NCBI RefSeq assembly: GCF_003286085.1
Contig: NW_020825332.1
Coordinates: 124,001 to 188,000, forward strand
Reading direction: 5' to 3'
DNA: 64,000 nucleotides
Origin: Drosophila persimilis
Lineage: Eukaryota > Arthropoda > Insecta > Diptera > Drosophilidae
How positions within the stretch are numbered: the stretch's first letter is position 1; each line of letters starts with the position of its first letter. A program made the position numbers and the translations under genes. The notes under the pieces were generated by a model that saw nothing but the letters and a program-made list of their open reading frames with translations, was not told the origin of the DNA and did no database searches. Positions 35,878 to 46,272 of the stretch are shown one piece after another.

Positions 35878-36096
35878 AACTGCCGGCGACTTTTTTATGA
35901 TACAAAATAAATGTGACCACGGATTTTATACCTTCTGACGTTCTCATAAATATACCAAAACATACCATCTCATTTTCAATATATAAACGGTAAACGGTCA
36001 CCCTGATAAACTGCCGGCTACTTTTTTATTACGTTCTGACCCTCATAAATATACCGTCTCGTTTTCAAAATATGCCGTAAATATACCAATGTACAT
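35878..36096 (-). promoter_or_regulatory. Tandem promoter-like modules upstream of PHGPx
   Basis: Two ~130-bp direct copies begin with AAACTGCCGGC(G/T)ACTTTTTTAT at 35878 and 36008. Read on the minus strand each carries GGTATATTTA, TTTTGAAAA(C/T)GAGA(C/T)GGTAT and GAGGGTCAGA or AACGTCAGA. The inner one ends in GTGGTCACA (35920-35912). These are motif-6 and motif-1-like elements of fly housekeeping promoters. The orientation and position (350-530 bp upstream of the first PHGPx coding exon) fit a PHGPx promoter, but the same module also occurs at gene-free sites in this window, so they may be repeat copies. Confidence 0.4.
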
Positions 36097-36845
36097 TCTT
36101 TACTTATACACACTTCGTACCTTATGTATATTTACATATGTATATAAAACAATTAATAATTACACGATAACTACACATCTGCTACATATCAACAACTTAT
36201 TTATAGAGTATTTGCATTCGTATACCCTATCTCCTGTAATTAATGCTAAAATTCTCTTTTTCCAGCTGTTTTGAAACATTAATAATGAATGACTTTTTCT
36301 CAGATTGACATGTTTTGACCTATTCTGTATGTATTCATGTAAATATTTCTATACCGATTCCTATTTTCGGTCTTTGTACGAACAGGGTTTTCTACAACAT
36401 TTCTTTGAGATATTTCTAAAACATAGTCAGTGTAGACCTCAATAGGATAGTAGAGCTGTGCGCCTAATTTCGAAAGTGAATTAGTGACAACGATATAAAT
36501 GCACGAAGAGCGCAATAATTAAAAAACCTGCGTATGGAAGTGTCTATATATTCTTTGAGATTTCATAAAAAATGCACTTAAAACGTGCAGTAGTGCATGA
36601 AATACAAATACGTAAAAATGCTGACATAACTTTATAGCAGAGGTCGGCAAGGTTGTGGCGCTCACGTGCAGGTGAATAACGGTGGCTGGCACGAAGGAAA
36701 TGTTTTGTTGTTTTGCTTGCTTTCTACGCACACAAACACACTGCAAAACATGTAAGTGTGTGCGTGCCGATCACTGTCTTTTAGTCACGGTTCACAGTTT
36801 TAATGCAGTGGCACCTTTTCAGTTATTTTCGGCTTACCCAGAAAC

Positions 36846-36853
36846 GGTCACAC
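36846..36853 (+). promoter_or_regulatory. Motif-1-like element upstream of Strip
   Basis: CGGTCACACAT at 36845-36855 matches most of the YGGTCACACTR core-promoter motif (bound in flies by M1BP), about 290 bp before the Strip start codon. It suggests a TATA-less housekeeping promoter for Strip. A single imperfect match only. Confidence 0.35.
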
Positions 36854-37145
36854 ATATACATTTTCTTCTTTCTTTTGTGCGTGTGCGTGCGTGTGTGTTT
36901 TGTTTTTTACAGAACATATTTTCCAAATTTCTAGAGAAATGCAACCAAAATAGTATAATGCCAGAGTTTTAGCGTGTAAACAGGACAGGAGTCGGCCTCT
37001 TACACGGTCTAACGCAAAAACAGCTTCACACATTCAACGCCCGCCCACTGCCCGCAGCAGGGATACACGGATACGGATACACATTTACGCACCCACCCAC
37101 ACACACACAGAGAGACACAGCTCTGTGACAGAAAACAGCCTCTAA

Positions 37146-39914
37146 ATGATGCTCTCATCCATAAACAACTCCTTCGAGCAGGACACCCACGATGTGGACG
37201 CCAACTGCGATGGCCCCGACCTGGATTTCGTCTACTCGGATGTGGATAGCTACCAGAACGAGATCGCCGAGCTCTATAGCTACACGGAGTACTGTGAATT
37301 TCAGTCGAATGTGAAGGCATTCGAGGACCAAATGGAGCTGTACGACTTGCCACCCAACTGGCAGAAGCAGGACTCACCCTCGCAGCGCAGCATTGTGATG
37401 AAGCTCATCGACCAGCTCGAGGTCTCAAATCGAACGTTACGCATGCAGGCGGCTCGTTGCATTTTGTATCTGGCTCAGGGCTGCTGGGCCGAGGTGCAAT
37501 CGGATGAGGAGCAGCACCAGAATACGCGAGACAATGTAATTGTTCTCTACGACCTGGGCGTCTTTTCGTCGTTCATCGATCTGCTCAATATGGAGATCGA
37601 GAGTGCCTGCTCCCCCGACATTGTGGCCGTCAAGATCACGAACGTCACCCTGGTGGACTCCACAGACATCCGAGTCATACTCTCGGTGCTGTACATCATA
37701 ACGGAAACCATTCGAGATGAACGCGAAAAGGCTAGTGAGGACTACAAAGATCTGGCCGAGTCGTTTGTCCAGGAGATAAATTCCCCCCTGGCCGATGGCG
37801 AGCTGCTGGCCGTCAAATTGCTTGGCATGATTACGCGCTTCTGCAGTGGCGCTGCTCCACAGTTTCCCATGAAGAAGGTGGTCCTGCTGCTCTGGAAGGT
37901 CTCGCTCCTGGGACTTGGTGGCATGGATGTCCTGAAGAATCTCAAAAATGAGTATCGACTGAAGGTGGGCCTGGATCCGATCAAAGAGGATACGCTAGAG
38001 GTCACAAAATGCATGAGAGCCAGCTCACCCCCCGCCACCGCAACGGATATTCTGGAGAATCAGTATCCTAAGAGGAGTTTCAAGTGAGTAGGATTTGTCC
38101 CTTTTAAGGAGGATTGGTTTTATTGACACGTTTATTCTGTTCGTAGTAGACGATCGCTGATGAAGCAGCGCTTCTTGGACGAGCCGGAGCAAATCGACAT
38201 GGAGATGAGTGGCAACGAGGGATCGGGGAATGCCAACAATGCTAGTGGCAACAACGGGGGAAGCAATGGTGAGGAGGAACTTCTGCAGTACTATCGACCC
38301 TTCGATGACCCCTCGTCCTCAGCCTCAAACACAGCGACAGCCAATCCCAACAATCAGCCCAGCCTAACAGCACCTCTCGCCGCAGCTCCCCCAGTGCAGA
38401 TCACGGCGCGTCTGCCCTGGACGCCCAAGGTGCGGCAGAAGGACATTGATCAGTTCTTGGACATTTCGCGAAACAAATTCATTGGCTACTCCCTGATTGG
38501 GGATCACGAGAGCCTGGCGGGCCTACCGCAGCCCATACACGAGGGATTCAAGACCCTGCAGCGGCACATGTACATGAGTCTGGCGGATATGCAGATAAAG
38601 AAGGAGGAGGACATTGCCAGGAATCCCATTTCCACGCACGAGGATGAGATCAAGCTAACGCCAGCAGAAATCCTGTACCAGGCAATCCTGCCCAACCTCC
38701 CGCAATACATGATAGCCCTGCTGAAGGTGTTGCTCGCGGCCTCGCCCACATCCAAGTCCAAGACGGAGAGCATCAACATAATGGCTGATGTGCTGCCCAA
38801 GAAGATGCCGCTGACGGCCACACAGTCGACCAAGCTGACAGTGGACATGGGCAGGCACAAGGAGATCATTGTCAAGGCCGTCTCGGCCATTATCTTGCTC
38901 TACTTGAAGCACTTCAAAATCAATCACGTTTATCAGTTTGAGTTCATGTCACAGCATTTGGTGTTCGCCAACTGCATTCCCTTGGTACTGAAGTTCTTCA
39001 ATCAGACAATCACCGAGTACGTCAACACGAAGAACAACATCCCACTGCTCGACTTCCCCTCCTGCGTGATTGGGGAGCAGCCGGACCTAAGCGGCGACAG
39101 CTTCGTTTATGGCGCCGACATGTCCGACAAGCCCTATTCCTGGCGTAATGTCTTCTCGTGCATCAATCTGCTGCGCATCCTCAACAAGCTCATCAAATGG
39201 AAGCACTCGCGCGTCATGATGCTGGTTGTGTTCAAGTCGGCCCCCATCCTCAAGAAGACGCTCAAGGTTCGTCATGCCATGATGCAGCTGTATGTGCTAA
39301 AACTCCTCAAGATGCAGACCAAGTATTTGGGACGCCAGTGGCGCAAGTCTAACATGAAGACCATGAGCGCCATTTATTCCAAGGTGCGTCATCGCCTCAA
39401 CGACGACTGGGCCTTTGGCAATGATCTCGAGTCGCGTCCCTGGGACTTCCAGGCGGAGGAGTGCACGCTGCGGGCCTGTGTGGATCGCTTCAATCTGCGA
39501 CGCTATCCGGAGGCCACCCAGAAGTGCGGAGCGGGTGGTGGCAGCGGCAACAACGGCGGTGGGGGCACCGCTGCCCAGAATGCAGAGAACTCGCAGCAGT
39601 CCAACATGAATGCAGGCAACGGCTATGGTGGCAATAACGGAGGAGCCGACTCGAACGGATATGGGGGCAACAACGGAGGAGGCGGAAACAATAGTGGCAA
39701 TAATCAGCAGCAGCAGCAGCAGCAGCTTAATGACTACGGTGTGGAAGGTGGCTTTCCCAGCGACGAGATTCTAACTCATTCGGACTTTGCCTTCTTTGGG
39801 CACTCCGGCTGGTGGGATCGCAAAGTGGAGCTGACAGATTACTTTAAGGCAAACTATGCGGTGTGGCTCGAAGAGGAGGTCTACAACAGTCAAATCGACT
39901 GGGATGCCCTCTAA
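37146..39914 (+). CDS. Strip: Strip: striatin-interacting protein (FAM40/STRIP1), STRIPAK scaffold
   Basis: Two coding exons, 37146-38083 and 38147-39914 (junction AA|T AGA CGA), give 901 aa. The first ATG of the open frame is used; it is a double ATG. The N-terminal half has the N1221-type helical domain of Far11/STRIP proteins (LDFVYSDVDSYQNEIAELYS, YDLPPNWQKQ, ARCILYLAQGCWAE, DIRVILSVLYIITETIRDE). An acidic Asn/Gly/Ser linker follows. The C-terminal DUF3402-type domain reads RLPWTPKVRQKDIDQFLD, GDHESLAGLPQPIHEG, KRPL-free YMIALLKVLLAA and KPYSWRNVFSCINLLRIL. Near the end is a Gly/Asn-rich stretch with a short Gln run, then the conserved FFGHSGWWDRKVEL end. STRIP is a core scaffold of the striatin-PP2A (STRIPAK) complex controlling Hippo signalling, endosome traffic and axon growth. 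Confidence 0.96.
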
Positions 39915-39933
39915 AAAACATAGTAGTTCGTCG

Positions 39934-39999
39934 GTGAGTGGACCCTACGCGTGTCGCACACACCAATCTAACGAATACTATATCTTATACCCTTTTTAG
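39934..39999 (+). other. Possible 66-bp intron in the Strip 3' UTR
   Basis: Twenty bases past the stop codon TCG|GTGAGT is followed by CCCTTTTTAG|AGC, both good splice sites. The distance from the stop is too short to trigger exon-junction-dependent decay. It could equally be unspliced UTR. Confidence 0.3.
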
Positions 40000-40421
40000 A
40001 GCCGCCTTTCTAGCTTGACTCATGGCGGCCCATATCCACACCGATAGCGCCGCTTCAGGCCACAGCTAGATCCACAACATATGCGACATATATAAACAGA
40101 AAAGTTATTACCATAATTCTAAGCATAATGAAGTACATTGATATAATCCATGTAGTCCCCCCGATCAAGATTGGAACAGCAAAACACTTACTCATGCAAT
40201 TGGCAATAATACGGCAGGCCACGCTGCACCACTCCTATACTGCTCCTCACTATTCTAGCAGGATACATATACAGTAACAGAATACCCTAACTAACGATGA
40301 CAAGAATGTATATTTCACATTGGTATACATTTTTTTTAAATTTAAATATTTATTATTTTTCTTGTTCTATAAAACACCCTATATCCTCCGGTTGGAATGC
40401 AGTAGATGGCTTCTGTAGCAG

Positions 40422-40427
40422 AATAAA
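40422..40427 (+). terminator. Strip poly(A) signal candidate
   Basis: AATAAA at 40422-40427 lies about 510 bases past the stop codon in AT-rich sequence. It is a reasonable end of the Strip 3' UTR. Confidence 0.4.
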
Positions 40428-41353
40428 AAAATTAATTAGTTCGAAATGGATTCGATTCAATCATTTACATGTCTTGTGTGTTTCTTCCATAAAATCACCA
40501 ATATGTTGCACTGTTTCTGTCTTGTCTTCAGAAGGAATTGCAGTGGCTAAGCGCTTACTCCGTCTCTCTCTCTCTATCTCTCTCTCTCTCTCGCTCACAC
40601 TCTTCCTGGTGCAGTGTGCGCGCTCTGTCGCAGGGAAGCGAGATAGCAACACACGTACCATGCTGACTCGAGTACCAGGTATAAATGAGGCAAGTTGTTT
40701 ATAAACTTTCGTTTATCTTTTCAGTTTCTGGTTAAATGTTTCTTTATTTTCATTATGTGTGGGTGTGTGTGTTTTGTTTCGCACAAGAAAAATAGAGTTA
40801 TATTGGTTTATAGTCGTCTTAGGGGCTAGCTTTAAACTTGGGGCGAAATATACACTAAAATATGTACAAGGTTCATCCATCGTAGATAAGCATTTACATC
40901 GATATTCCATCGTAAATCCCAGACCAAATGAACCATTTTTTAGTTGGTTTTCATTGCATTTCGGGGGATGAGAAAAATAAAACATAAGTATGGTAATATA
41001 ATACAGTTATATAATAGTTAGCACAGCTAAAGTATGAATTCCTGAACCGGGTTTCCTTCAATTTTCACAATTCACAATCCAATCTGGCGGCTGCCACGGA
41101 TCATTCTCCGCACAAAGAGAGACTATCCATGTCATCACATCTCACCCACATAACAACTATCTTAAATACGAAATAAAACTAACTAATAAAAACGTTTTAC
41201 ATATACTCGTATGTATCCCTTAAGGTAAGGTACATTGGGTTTTGAGCATGGATGCAAAATGGCAACGAGACATCGATCAGATTCCAAACATTTGTAGCCC
41301 CTTCTGCATCCTGCACTTAAAACCACTTGCTAATCTACAGGCTTTATTTCCTA

Positions 41354-42361
41354 CTACTGCTCCATGGGGCAGGCCGTGGGTAAAACATTATTGTTGCTCG
41401 ATCCCACGTAGAGCATCCCGAAGCGTTTCTGCTGTGGCGGACATGCGGGCGGCGCTGCCGCTGGGACATCGCAGCGCTCCTCGAAGTAGTGGACAATGCG
41501 CTGCAACACATACTTAAAGATCTTATCCCTGGAGATTTCGCCATTCAAAAAGGTAATTTCCTTGCAGTCCCGATATTCGCTAAAGTTTTTCTCGTAGTGC
41601 GGCCACACACACAGCTCAAAGTAGCCGGTAACGTCCGGCGGATCATAGGTGCGCTTCCTGCGCCGCTCGAAGCACTTTTCATACGGCAAATGAAAGTGGT
41701 ACTTGATATTGCAGAGAGCCAGCAGTTCCGGCTGGTTGAATATCATGAAGCCCTCGACCAGCAGAAAGTTGATCTTCTTATCCCTCAGCTGAGCAGCGAA
41801 TTGGGCATTCAATCGCATGATGTGGGCCGCATGCTGCTGCTGCTGTTGGAGCTGCTGCTGCTGTTGCTGTTGTTGCTGGTGGATCTGTGGATGGTGATGC
41901 TGGAGCTGCTGCTGCTGCTGAGGCACATACTGATAGGCACCGTTAACGGCTCCGCCCTGCTTGTAGTAGTTCGCATTGTAGTGGTGCTGGTGATACTGCT
42001 GCTGGAATTGTAGGGCATAATGCTCGAAATTTGCATAGGTGACCAACTGCTCGGCTGGCTCGGGAGCCAGGTGCCGTCCCTTGATGATTTGGGCTATGTC
42101 ATTCAACATCCTGCTCATGTCCAGCGAGGTTAGGAGCTCAAAGTTGATCACCTTCAGTGCCTCGTTGCGCGTGTGACGCCTGTCCTCCACCGGCAGAAAG
42201 TAGTCGTCCTGGGAGATTAGCTGCACATCTCCAATGGTGTAGGGGGAGTTCCACAGCGGTGCACCGCTCAGGCCCTTGAAGTACTCGTGCAGGCTGTGGG
42301 CCAGGGTCGTCTTGCCGCCGCAAGTGACACCCGAAATGCCGATGACCAGCCACTGAGGCAT
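41354..42361 (-). CDS. Nmrk: Nicotinamide riboside kinase (NMRK)
   Basis: Single-exon frame of 335 aa. It phosphorylates nicotinamide riboside to nicotinamide mononucleotide in NAD salvage. The N-terminus carries the P-loop GISGVTCGGKTTLAHSL, followed by ISQDDYFLP, which holds the substrate-binding/catalytic Asp of the family. FEHYALQ, FLLVEGFMIFN (Walker-B-like), YHFHLPYEKCFERRRKRTYDPPDVTGYFELCVWPHYEKN (lid and base-binding segment) and FLNGEISRDKIFKYV follow. Between residues about 117 and 180 a Gln/His/Tyr-rich insertion with a nine-Gln run is placed where other NMRKs have a short loop, lengthening the protein well beyond the ~200 aa mammalian enzyme. The last 40 residues are also non-conserved. 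The start lies 107 bp downstream of the DPM2 stop on the same strand. An AATAAA stands six bases past the stop, with others further on. Confidence 0.92.
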   Translation of the reverse strand: MPQWLVIGISGVTCGGKTTLAHSLHEYFKGLSGAPLWNSPYTIGDVQLISQDDYFLPVEDRRHTRNEALKVINFELLTSLDMSRMLNDIAQIIKGRHLAPEPAEQLVTYANFEHYALQFQQQYHQHHYNANYYKQGGAVNGAYQYVPQQQQQLQHHHPQIHQQQQQQQQQLQQQQQHAAHIMRLNAQFAAQLRDKKINFLLVEGFMIFNQPELLALCNIKYHFHLPYEKCFERRRKRTYDPPDVTGYFELCVWPHYEKNFSEYRDCKEITFLNGEISRDKIFKYVLQRIVHYFEERCDVPAAAPPACPPQQKRFGMLYVGSSNNNVLPTACPMEQ

Positions 42362-42468
42362 CTTGTTGCCGACTGACTCTGGGATTTCTTTCCTGTTTTC
42401 AGCTTAATCGTAGCCGTTTGCTTCAAGTGATAACCTTTCCGATTCAGATCACTGTTGCATGTGCTGCC

Positions 42469-42628
42469 TTAATCGCGCTTCACCTTTAGGCTCCAAATGT
42501 GGTAGAAGGAGAATGCGGCAATGCCGCCGATGAAGATGACCCCGAATATAGTAGGCACTATAAATGCGTACCTCAGCGGCGGAAAAAACAGCCGTATGGG
42601 ATTGCCTGTCGACATAGAGAGAAAGAGA

Positions 42629-42659
<31 letters not shown>

Positions 42660-43148
42660 GGAGAATAAAAGAGAGGAGTGGGATGAATGCGTGTTAGAAG
42701 AGTGACCTTGAAAAGGGCTAAAACCCTAAGGGAGCGTCATTCACATTTCAGGTAACGTTTAAATAATTTACGCATTAGCATCTACTATGCATGCACATAT
42801 ACATATAAACATATCTGCTGTTACATACATTCTATATGCATACATGTTTGTATTGTGGAATATATAGCATATATGCATGCAGTAATAACTGTCCAATTTA
42901 AAGAGCGTTACTTTAATTACTGCACAAAAGCCGCCCGCAAATCGTGCGGAGATTATTTAATAAAAAAAAATGTGTATAATCAGCAGCGCAGCTGCTTTTT
43001 GTCGTTGCTTCCACTCGGAGCGGAACGATTCGTACTCACCTTCATCGATGAGCATAAACGGCAGCACCGCCACCCAAAAGAAATAGTAGAAAAACACGGC
43101 GATTGCGGTTATCAAAATGATTTTTCCGAGCTGCGCATTTGAAGCCAT
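42469..43148 (-). CDS. Dpm2: DPM2: dolichol-phosphate mannosyltransferase subunit 2
   Basis: Two small exons, 43148-43040 and 42605-42469, joined at GAA G|GC AAT, encode 81 aa (human DPM2 is 84). The protein has two membrane helices (KIILITAIAVFFYYFFWVAV and AFIVPTIFGVIFIGGIAAF). Between them is the loop characteristic of DPM2 (VLPFMLIDEGNPIRLFFPPLRYAFIVP), and the tail is basic (SLKVKRD). DPM2 stabilises the DPM synthase complex in the ER membrane and also associates with the GPI-GlcNAc transferase. I used the Met in MASNAQLGK; an in-frame Met nine codons upstream is less likely. The first exon lies divergent to PIG-C; the intron is 434 bp and carries a GA microsatellite. Confidence 0.85.
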
Positions 43149-43729
43149 AAATAAATGATCGAATATGTGCGACACGCGACTGGACGACTGCGGAAACTAC
43201 GATACGATTACTGATTACTACTCGCGGGGGCGCACACACGCAATTCCCTAACTATTTGTGGCTCCACGGGCTCCGCTCCTCTGTCTGTCTGTCTGTGTGT
43301 TGGTTATAAACAAACAGGTGGTATGTGTATGTGTGATCGAGTGGGTTTTTCGCTGCAAAATTCTAGCAGCAGCGGTCCAAACAAAAACAACAAGAGCGCA
43401 CCTCCAGTATTTTGGTGGAATATCTTACGTAAAAGTAGAAGGCTCGGCCAATTGTTTATTATTGTAAAACTATAGCTTTCGGCTTGCCACTTTTCATTTC
43501 ATTTGCACGGATTTCTTTGGATGCTCACTCGCCCGGTCGGTTCGATCCCACGGTCAGGTATTTAGGTATTTTAGGAAGGTATTTATTATAAACAAAATGC
43601 TTAGTCCACGGTTGTAGGAAATGGCATTTATACCGAAAGTACCATGTATGACTTGGTATTTTTTGTTTTGTTCTCAGAGTATGGTCACACTGGATTTCCA
43701 ATAAATATAAACAATTTCCATGTTTAAAA
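43149..43729. promoter_or_regulatory. Shared divergent promoter region of DPM2 and PIG-C
   Basis: These 581 bp separate the two start codons. On the PIG-C side are GGTATTTAGGTATTTTAGG (about 43557), TGGTATTTTTTG (43654-43665) and ATGGTCACACTGG (43681-43693). That is a motif 6 and a nearly perfect motif 1 placed 37-75 bp before the PIG-C ATG, typical of ubiquitously expressed fly genes. No TATA box is evident on either side. Confidence 0.6.
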
Positions 43730-44590
43730 ATGCCGAAGAAAACGCAGGAGAAACGAAAGCCGTGGGTGAAGAACCTCTATTCGAACCGCGAATACCCAGA
43801 CAACTATACCGATGCCAGCTTCCTCAAGGATCTGCGTACCAATCTCCACGTGCGAATCTACACCTACAGTGAAGCCACAGCCGGCATCACGGTGCTCAAC
43901 AATCAGATCTCCTGCATAGCCGGCTTCCTGATACTCTACCAGATGATGCTCAGCGACAGCGTCTCGCCCACCACCATACTCCTGCCTAGCTGTGGAATCA
44001 CCGGATTGGGTTATCTGTGCTATCGCGGCAGAAAGCTTAGCATGCCGCTGTTGGGAGAGGATTCAAAGACCCTGGTAACGGTTGTCCTCTTTGGCTACCT
44101 GTTCTCCCCGATGCTACACACTCTGACGCAGGCCATCAGCACGGACACCATATATACCACGACCTTTTTCGTCCTGTTGGCTAACCTGATGTTCACCAAC
44201 TACGGACTGGACGTGGCCGTAGTCTCCAAAGCCATATCGCTGAACGCCGCCATATTCGGGGCCATCTGCCTGGCCTCGCGACTCTCGACGTCGTACCACG
44301 CATTTGTGCTTCTCGTCGAGGCTGCCATCTTCTTTGTCCTGTATCCAATCATCACGGAGTCCAACTGGCATGCCCTCTTCATGATCCCCATCTTTGCCGT
44401 CTGCTGTGCGGCTCTCTACTGGATATCGCGGCCCGTGCTCTGCCTCTACGCCTGCACCACGCTGTTCATCAACTTTGTCTGTCCGTTCATATTCGTGAGG
44501 CAGCAGAAATACAAGTTCAACATCCACGGACCCTGGGATGAGGCCATTGTGGAGGAGAACACCGACGAGAATCTCGATGAGAACTTATAG
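43730..44590 (+). CDS. PIG-C: PIG-C: subunit of GPI N-acetylglucosaminyltransferase
   Basis: Intronless 286-aa frame. PIG-C is a multi-pass ER-membrane subunit of the complex that transfers GlcNAc to phosphatidylinositol, the first step of GPI-anchor synthesis. The family is recognised from the N-terminal WVKNLYSNREYPDNYTD block, YTYSEATAGITVLNNQISC, FLILYQMMLSDSVSP, FGYLFSPMLHTLTQAISTDT and the run of hydrophobic segments through FINFVCPFIFVRQQKYKFNIHGPWDEA. The length matches the family (about 290-300). The tail is acidic (EENTDENLDENL). The start is the only Met that includes the conserved N-terminal block and lies 37 bp after motif 1. Past the TAG stop (followed by C) 22 in-frame codons stay open, but with no sign of selection. 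Confidence 0.95.
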   Translation: MPKKTQEKRKPWVKNLYSNREYPDNYTDASFLKDLRTNLHVRIYTYSEATAGITVLNNQISCIAGFLILYQMMLSDSVSPTTILLPSCGITGLGYLCYRGRKLSMPLLGEDSKTLVTVVLFGYLFSPMLHTLTQAISTDTIYTTTFFVLLANLMFTNYGLDVAVVSKAISLNAAIFGAICLASRLSTSYHAFVLLVEAAIFFVLYPIITESNWHALFMIPIFAVCCAALYWISRPVLCLYACTTLFINFVCPFIFVRQQKYKFNIHGPWDEAIVEENTDENLDENL

Positions 44591-44993
44591 CGCCAGCTTC
44601 GCTTCTCACAGCAGCTACAACCAGAAGAACGTGGTGGCGGCGATGTCGGGGAGCACTAGTAATTGGCATTCTCTAATTTAATTGTACATACTTTTTTTTG
44701 CTTTTTTTAATCAGTTTCATTCTAATCTTAATCATTATCTAATCCTATCCTTGTTATTTTGTTGTAAATTGTTCATTTGTAAATACTCGCATGCCTTTTA
44801 AAGAAATATATCATTATGTTGAAGTGCTTGCCGCAGGGTGGCCACGATTGTTTCCAATGTAACAAAGGTTCTATTTGTATTGCTGGGATATGGATTAGTG
44901 GATTACGATCAGGCCCAGAAGTCGTCCCAGAAATGACTCCAGTTACTATTTTTGGGCTCCTTCGTACTGTAATCGAAATGATGTCTGCCTTCG

Positions 44994-45046
44994 AATAAAA
45001 GCAGTAGTGGTGTTTTTCCGTAGATCGTTTATGTTTGACGTTTATT
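44994..45046. terminator. Facing poly(A) signals of PIG-C and ZnT63C
   Basis: AATAAA on plus at 44994-44999 (PIG-C) and AATAAA on minus at 45046-45041 (ZnT63C) face each other about 40 bp apart, so the two convergent transcripts probably overlap slightly at their ends. This gives ZnT63C a 3' UTR of about 0.8 kb beyond the distal stop. Confidence 0.45.
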
Positions 45047-45873
45047 TACAAACATATACACACTTGCGAGTGAATGCAGATCATTAAATAATACATGATG
45101 TATATTCATTATAAAGTTTCGATACGATTAAAATTAAATAGAAACTAGTTTCTCTTGGGTTGCGGTAAAAACTCTTTTTACAAATAGCATTACTATACAA
45201 CTACTAAGAATAAGAGACACTATCCCTAACTAACGAATCCCTAACCGTATGCCAACGAATGCATACGATGTGCGCGTACATACAGTATGTATTTCGTACA
45301 ACTGTCTTTTAGTCATTCACTAAGCCGTAGATAGATATATTTACTATATATAACTATATTGAATACAATAATTCACTTTTTGCGACGGTATAAACTTTTC
45401 AAAATGTAAAAAACGTATCTGTAGTACATATGTGTATTTCTCTGTTTGGTTGGGCTCACGTTTACTTTAAACTTAAATAACTATTTTTGAATTAAATACA
45501 CTCTTCGATTAGGTATTAACATACGCTATAACATATGCTTTAAATATAGTCAAAAAAAAAAAACCGAATGAAACGAAACATGTTCCCTAAAAACAGCAAG
45601 CACTTCCACACTTTCGCGGCCCATTCAATTGTGTGGTTTTTGCCTTTGATTCCAATTAAACTAGCAAACAATCATCAGCCTGCACCCATGTCCATAATCT
45701 ATCCTCTATCGTCTATCGTCTATCAATATATGCTATACTCTCTCTCTCATTTATGCCCAAATTCTACTAAGAACAAATAATGGATACAAAAACACTGAAA
45801 CACACACGAAAATACTGCACCAAATAGCAGCACCAGTCTCCTAACAAACTAATTAAACAGCTTGGGCTCCCAA

Positions 45874-46272
45874 TTAGAGGGCAACCTCATCGCCGTTGCG
45901 GCTTCGCAGCGGTGTCACAGTCACCTGCTCCTCAAACTGCTGTTCGGCGCGCAACTGTAGCTCTCGTCGACGCTGGGCAGTCACCGACGACAGATTGTTC
46001 CCATCGACGACAACGCCACCTCCGCCACCACACCCACTGCTGGAAGCCACTTCTTCATTGTTACCGGCGCTTGTTGGCTCGTACATTATATCACGTATTG
46101 ATGATGTTTCTGCTATTGTTGGTGATGGTGTTGGTGCTGGTGCTGTTGCTGTCTCTGTCGGTTTTGTGGCTGATCTTGTTGTTGTTGCTGTTGCTGCTGG
46201 CTTGGTCGTGGCAAAGTGTACTACATGTTGCGGTTGCTGTTGCTGTTGCGTTTGCGTTTGCTTTGGATGTTG
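45874..46272 (-). CDS. Candidate stop-codon readthrough extension of ZnT63C (132 codons)
   Basis: Directly behind the ZnT63C TGA (46275-46273) the same frame stays open to the TAA at 45876-45874. The stop context is TGA-C (GTC TGA CAA), the leakiest class known in animals. The extension begins with Gln/Thr/Ala/Pro-rich sequence (QHPKQTQTQQQQQ, then TATTTRSATKPTETATAPAP). It ends in less repetitive, protein-like sequence (MYEPTSAGNNEEVASSSG, SSVTAQRRRELQLRAEQQF, EEQVTVTPLRSRNGDEVAL). Checking every codon, no stop occurs in this frame between the two terminators. It would extend the cytoplasmic tail of the transporter from 450 to about 583 residues. An alternative is a spliced exon, but the only GT near the stop (GTCTGA) is a poor donor. 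Confidence 0.6.
   Translation of the reverse strand, partial: QHPKQTQTQQQQQPQHVVHFATTKPAATATTTRSATKPTETATAPAPTPSPTIAETSSIRDIMYEPTSAGNNEEVASSSGCGGGGGVVVDGNNLSSVTAQRRRELQLRAEQQFEEQVTVTPLRSRNGDEVAL

Noticed and set aside
42600-42665. GA-rich run in the DPM2 intron as a GAGA-factor site
   Set aside because: It is a simple microsatellite and the setting, inside an intron of a housekeeping-type gene, gives no support for a regulatory role.
44591-44659. Possible readthrough of PIG-C (TAG followed by C, 22 open codons)
   Set aside because: The extension is short and within chance expectation; no protein-like pattern.
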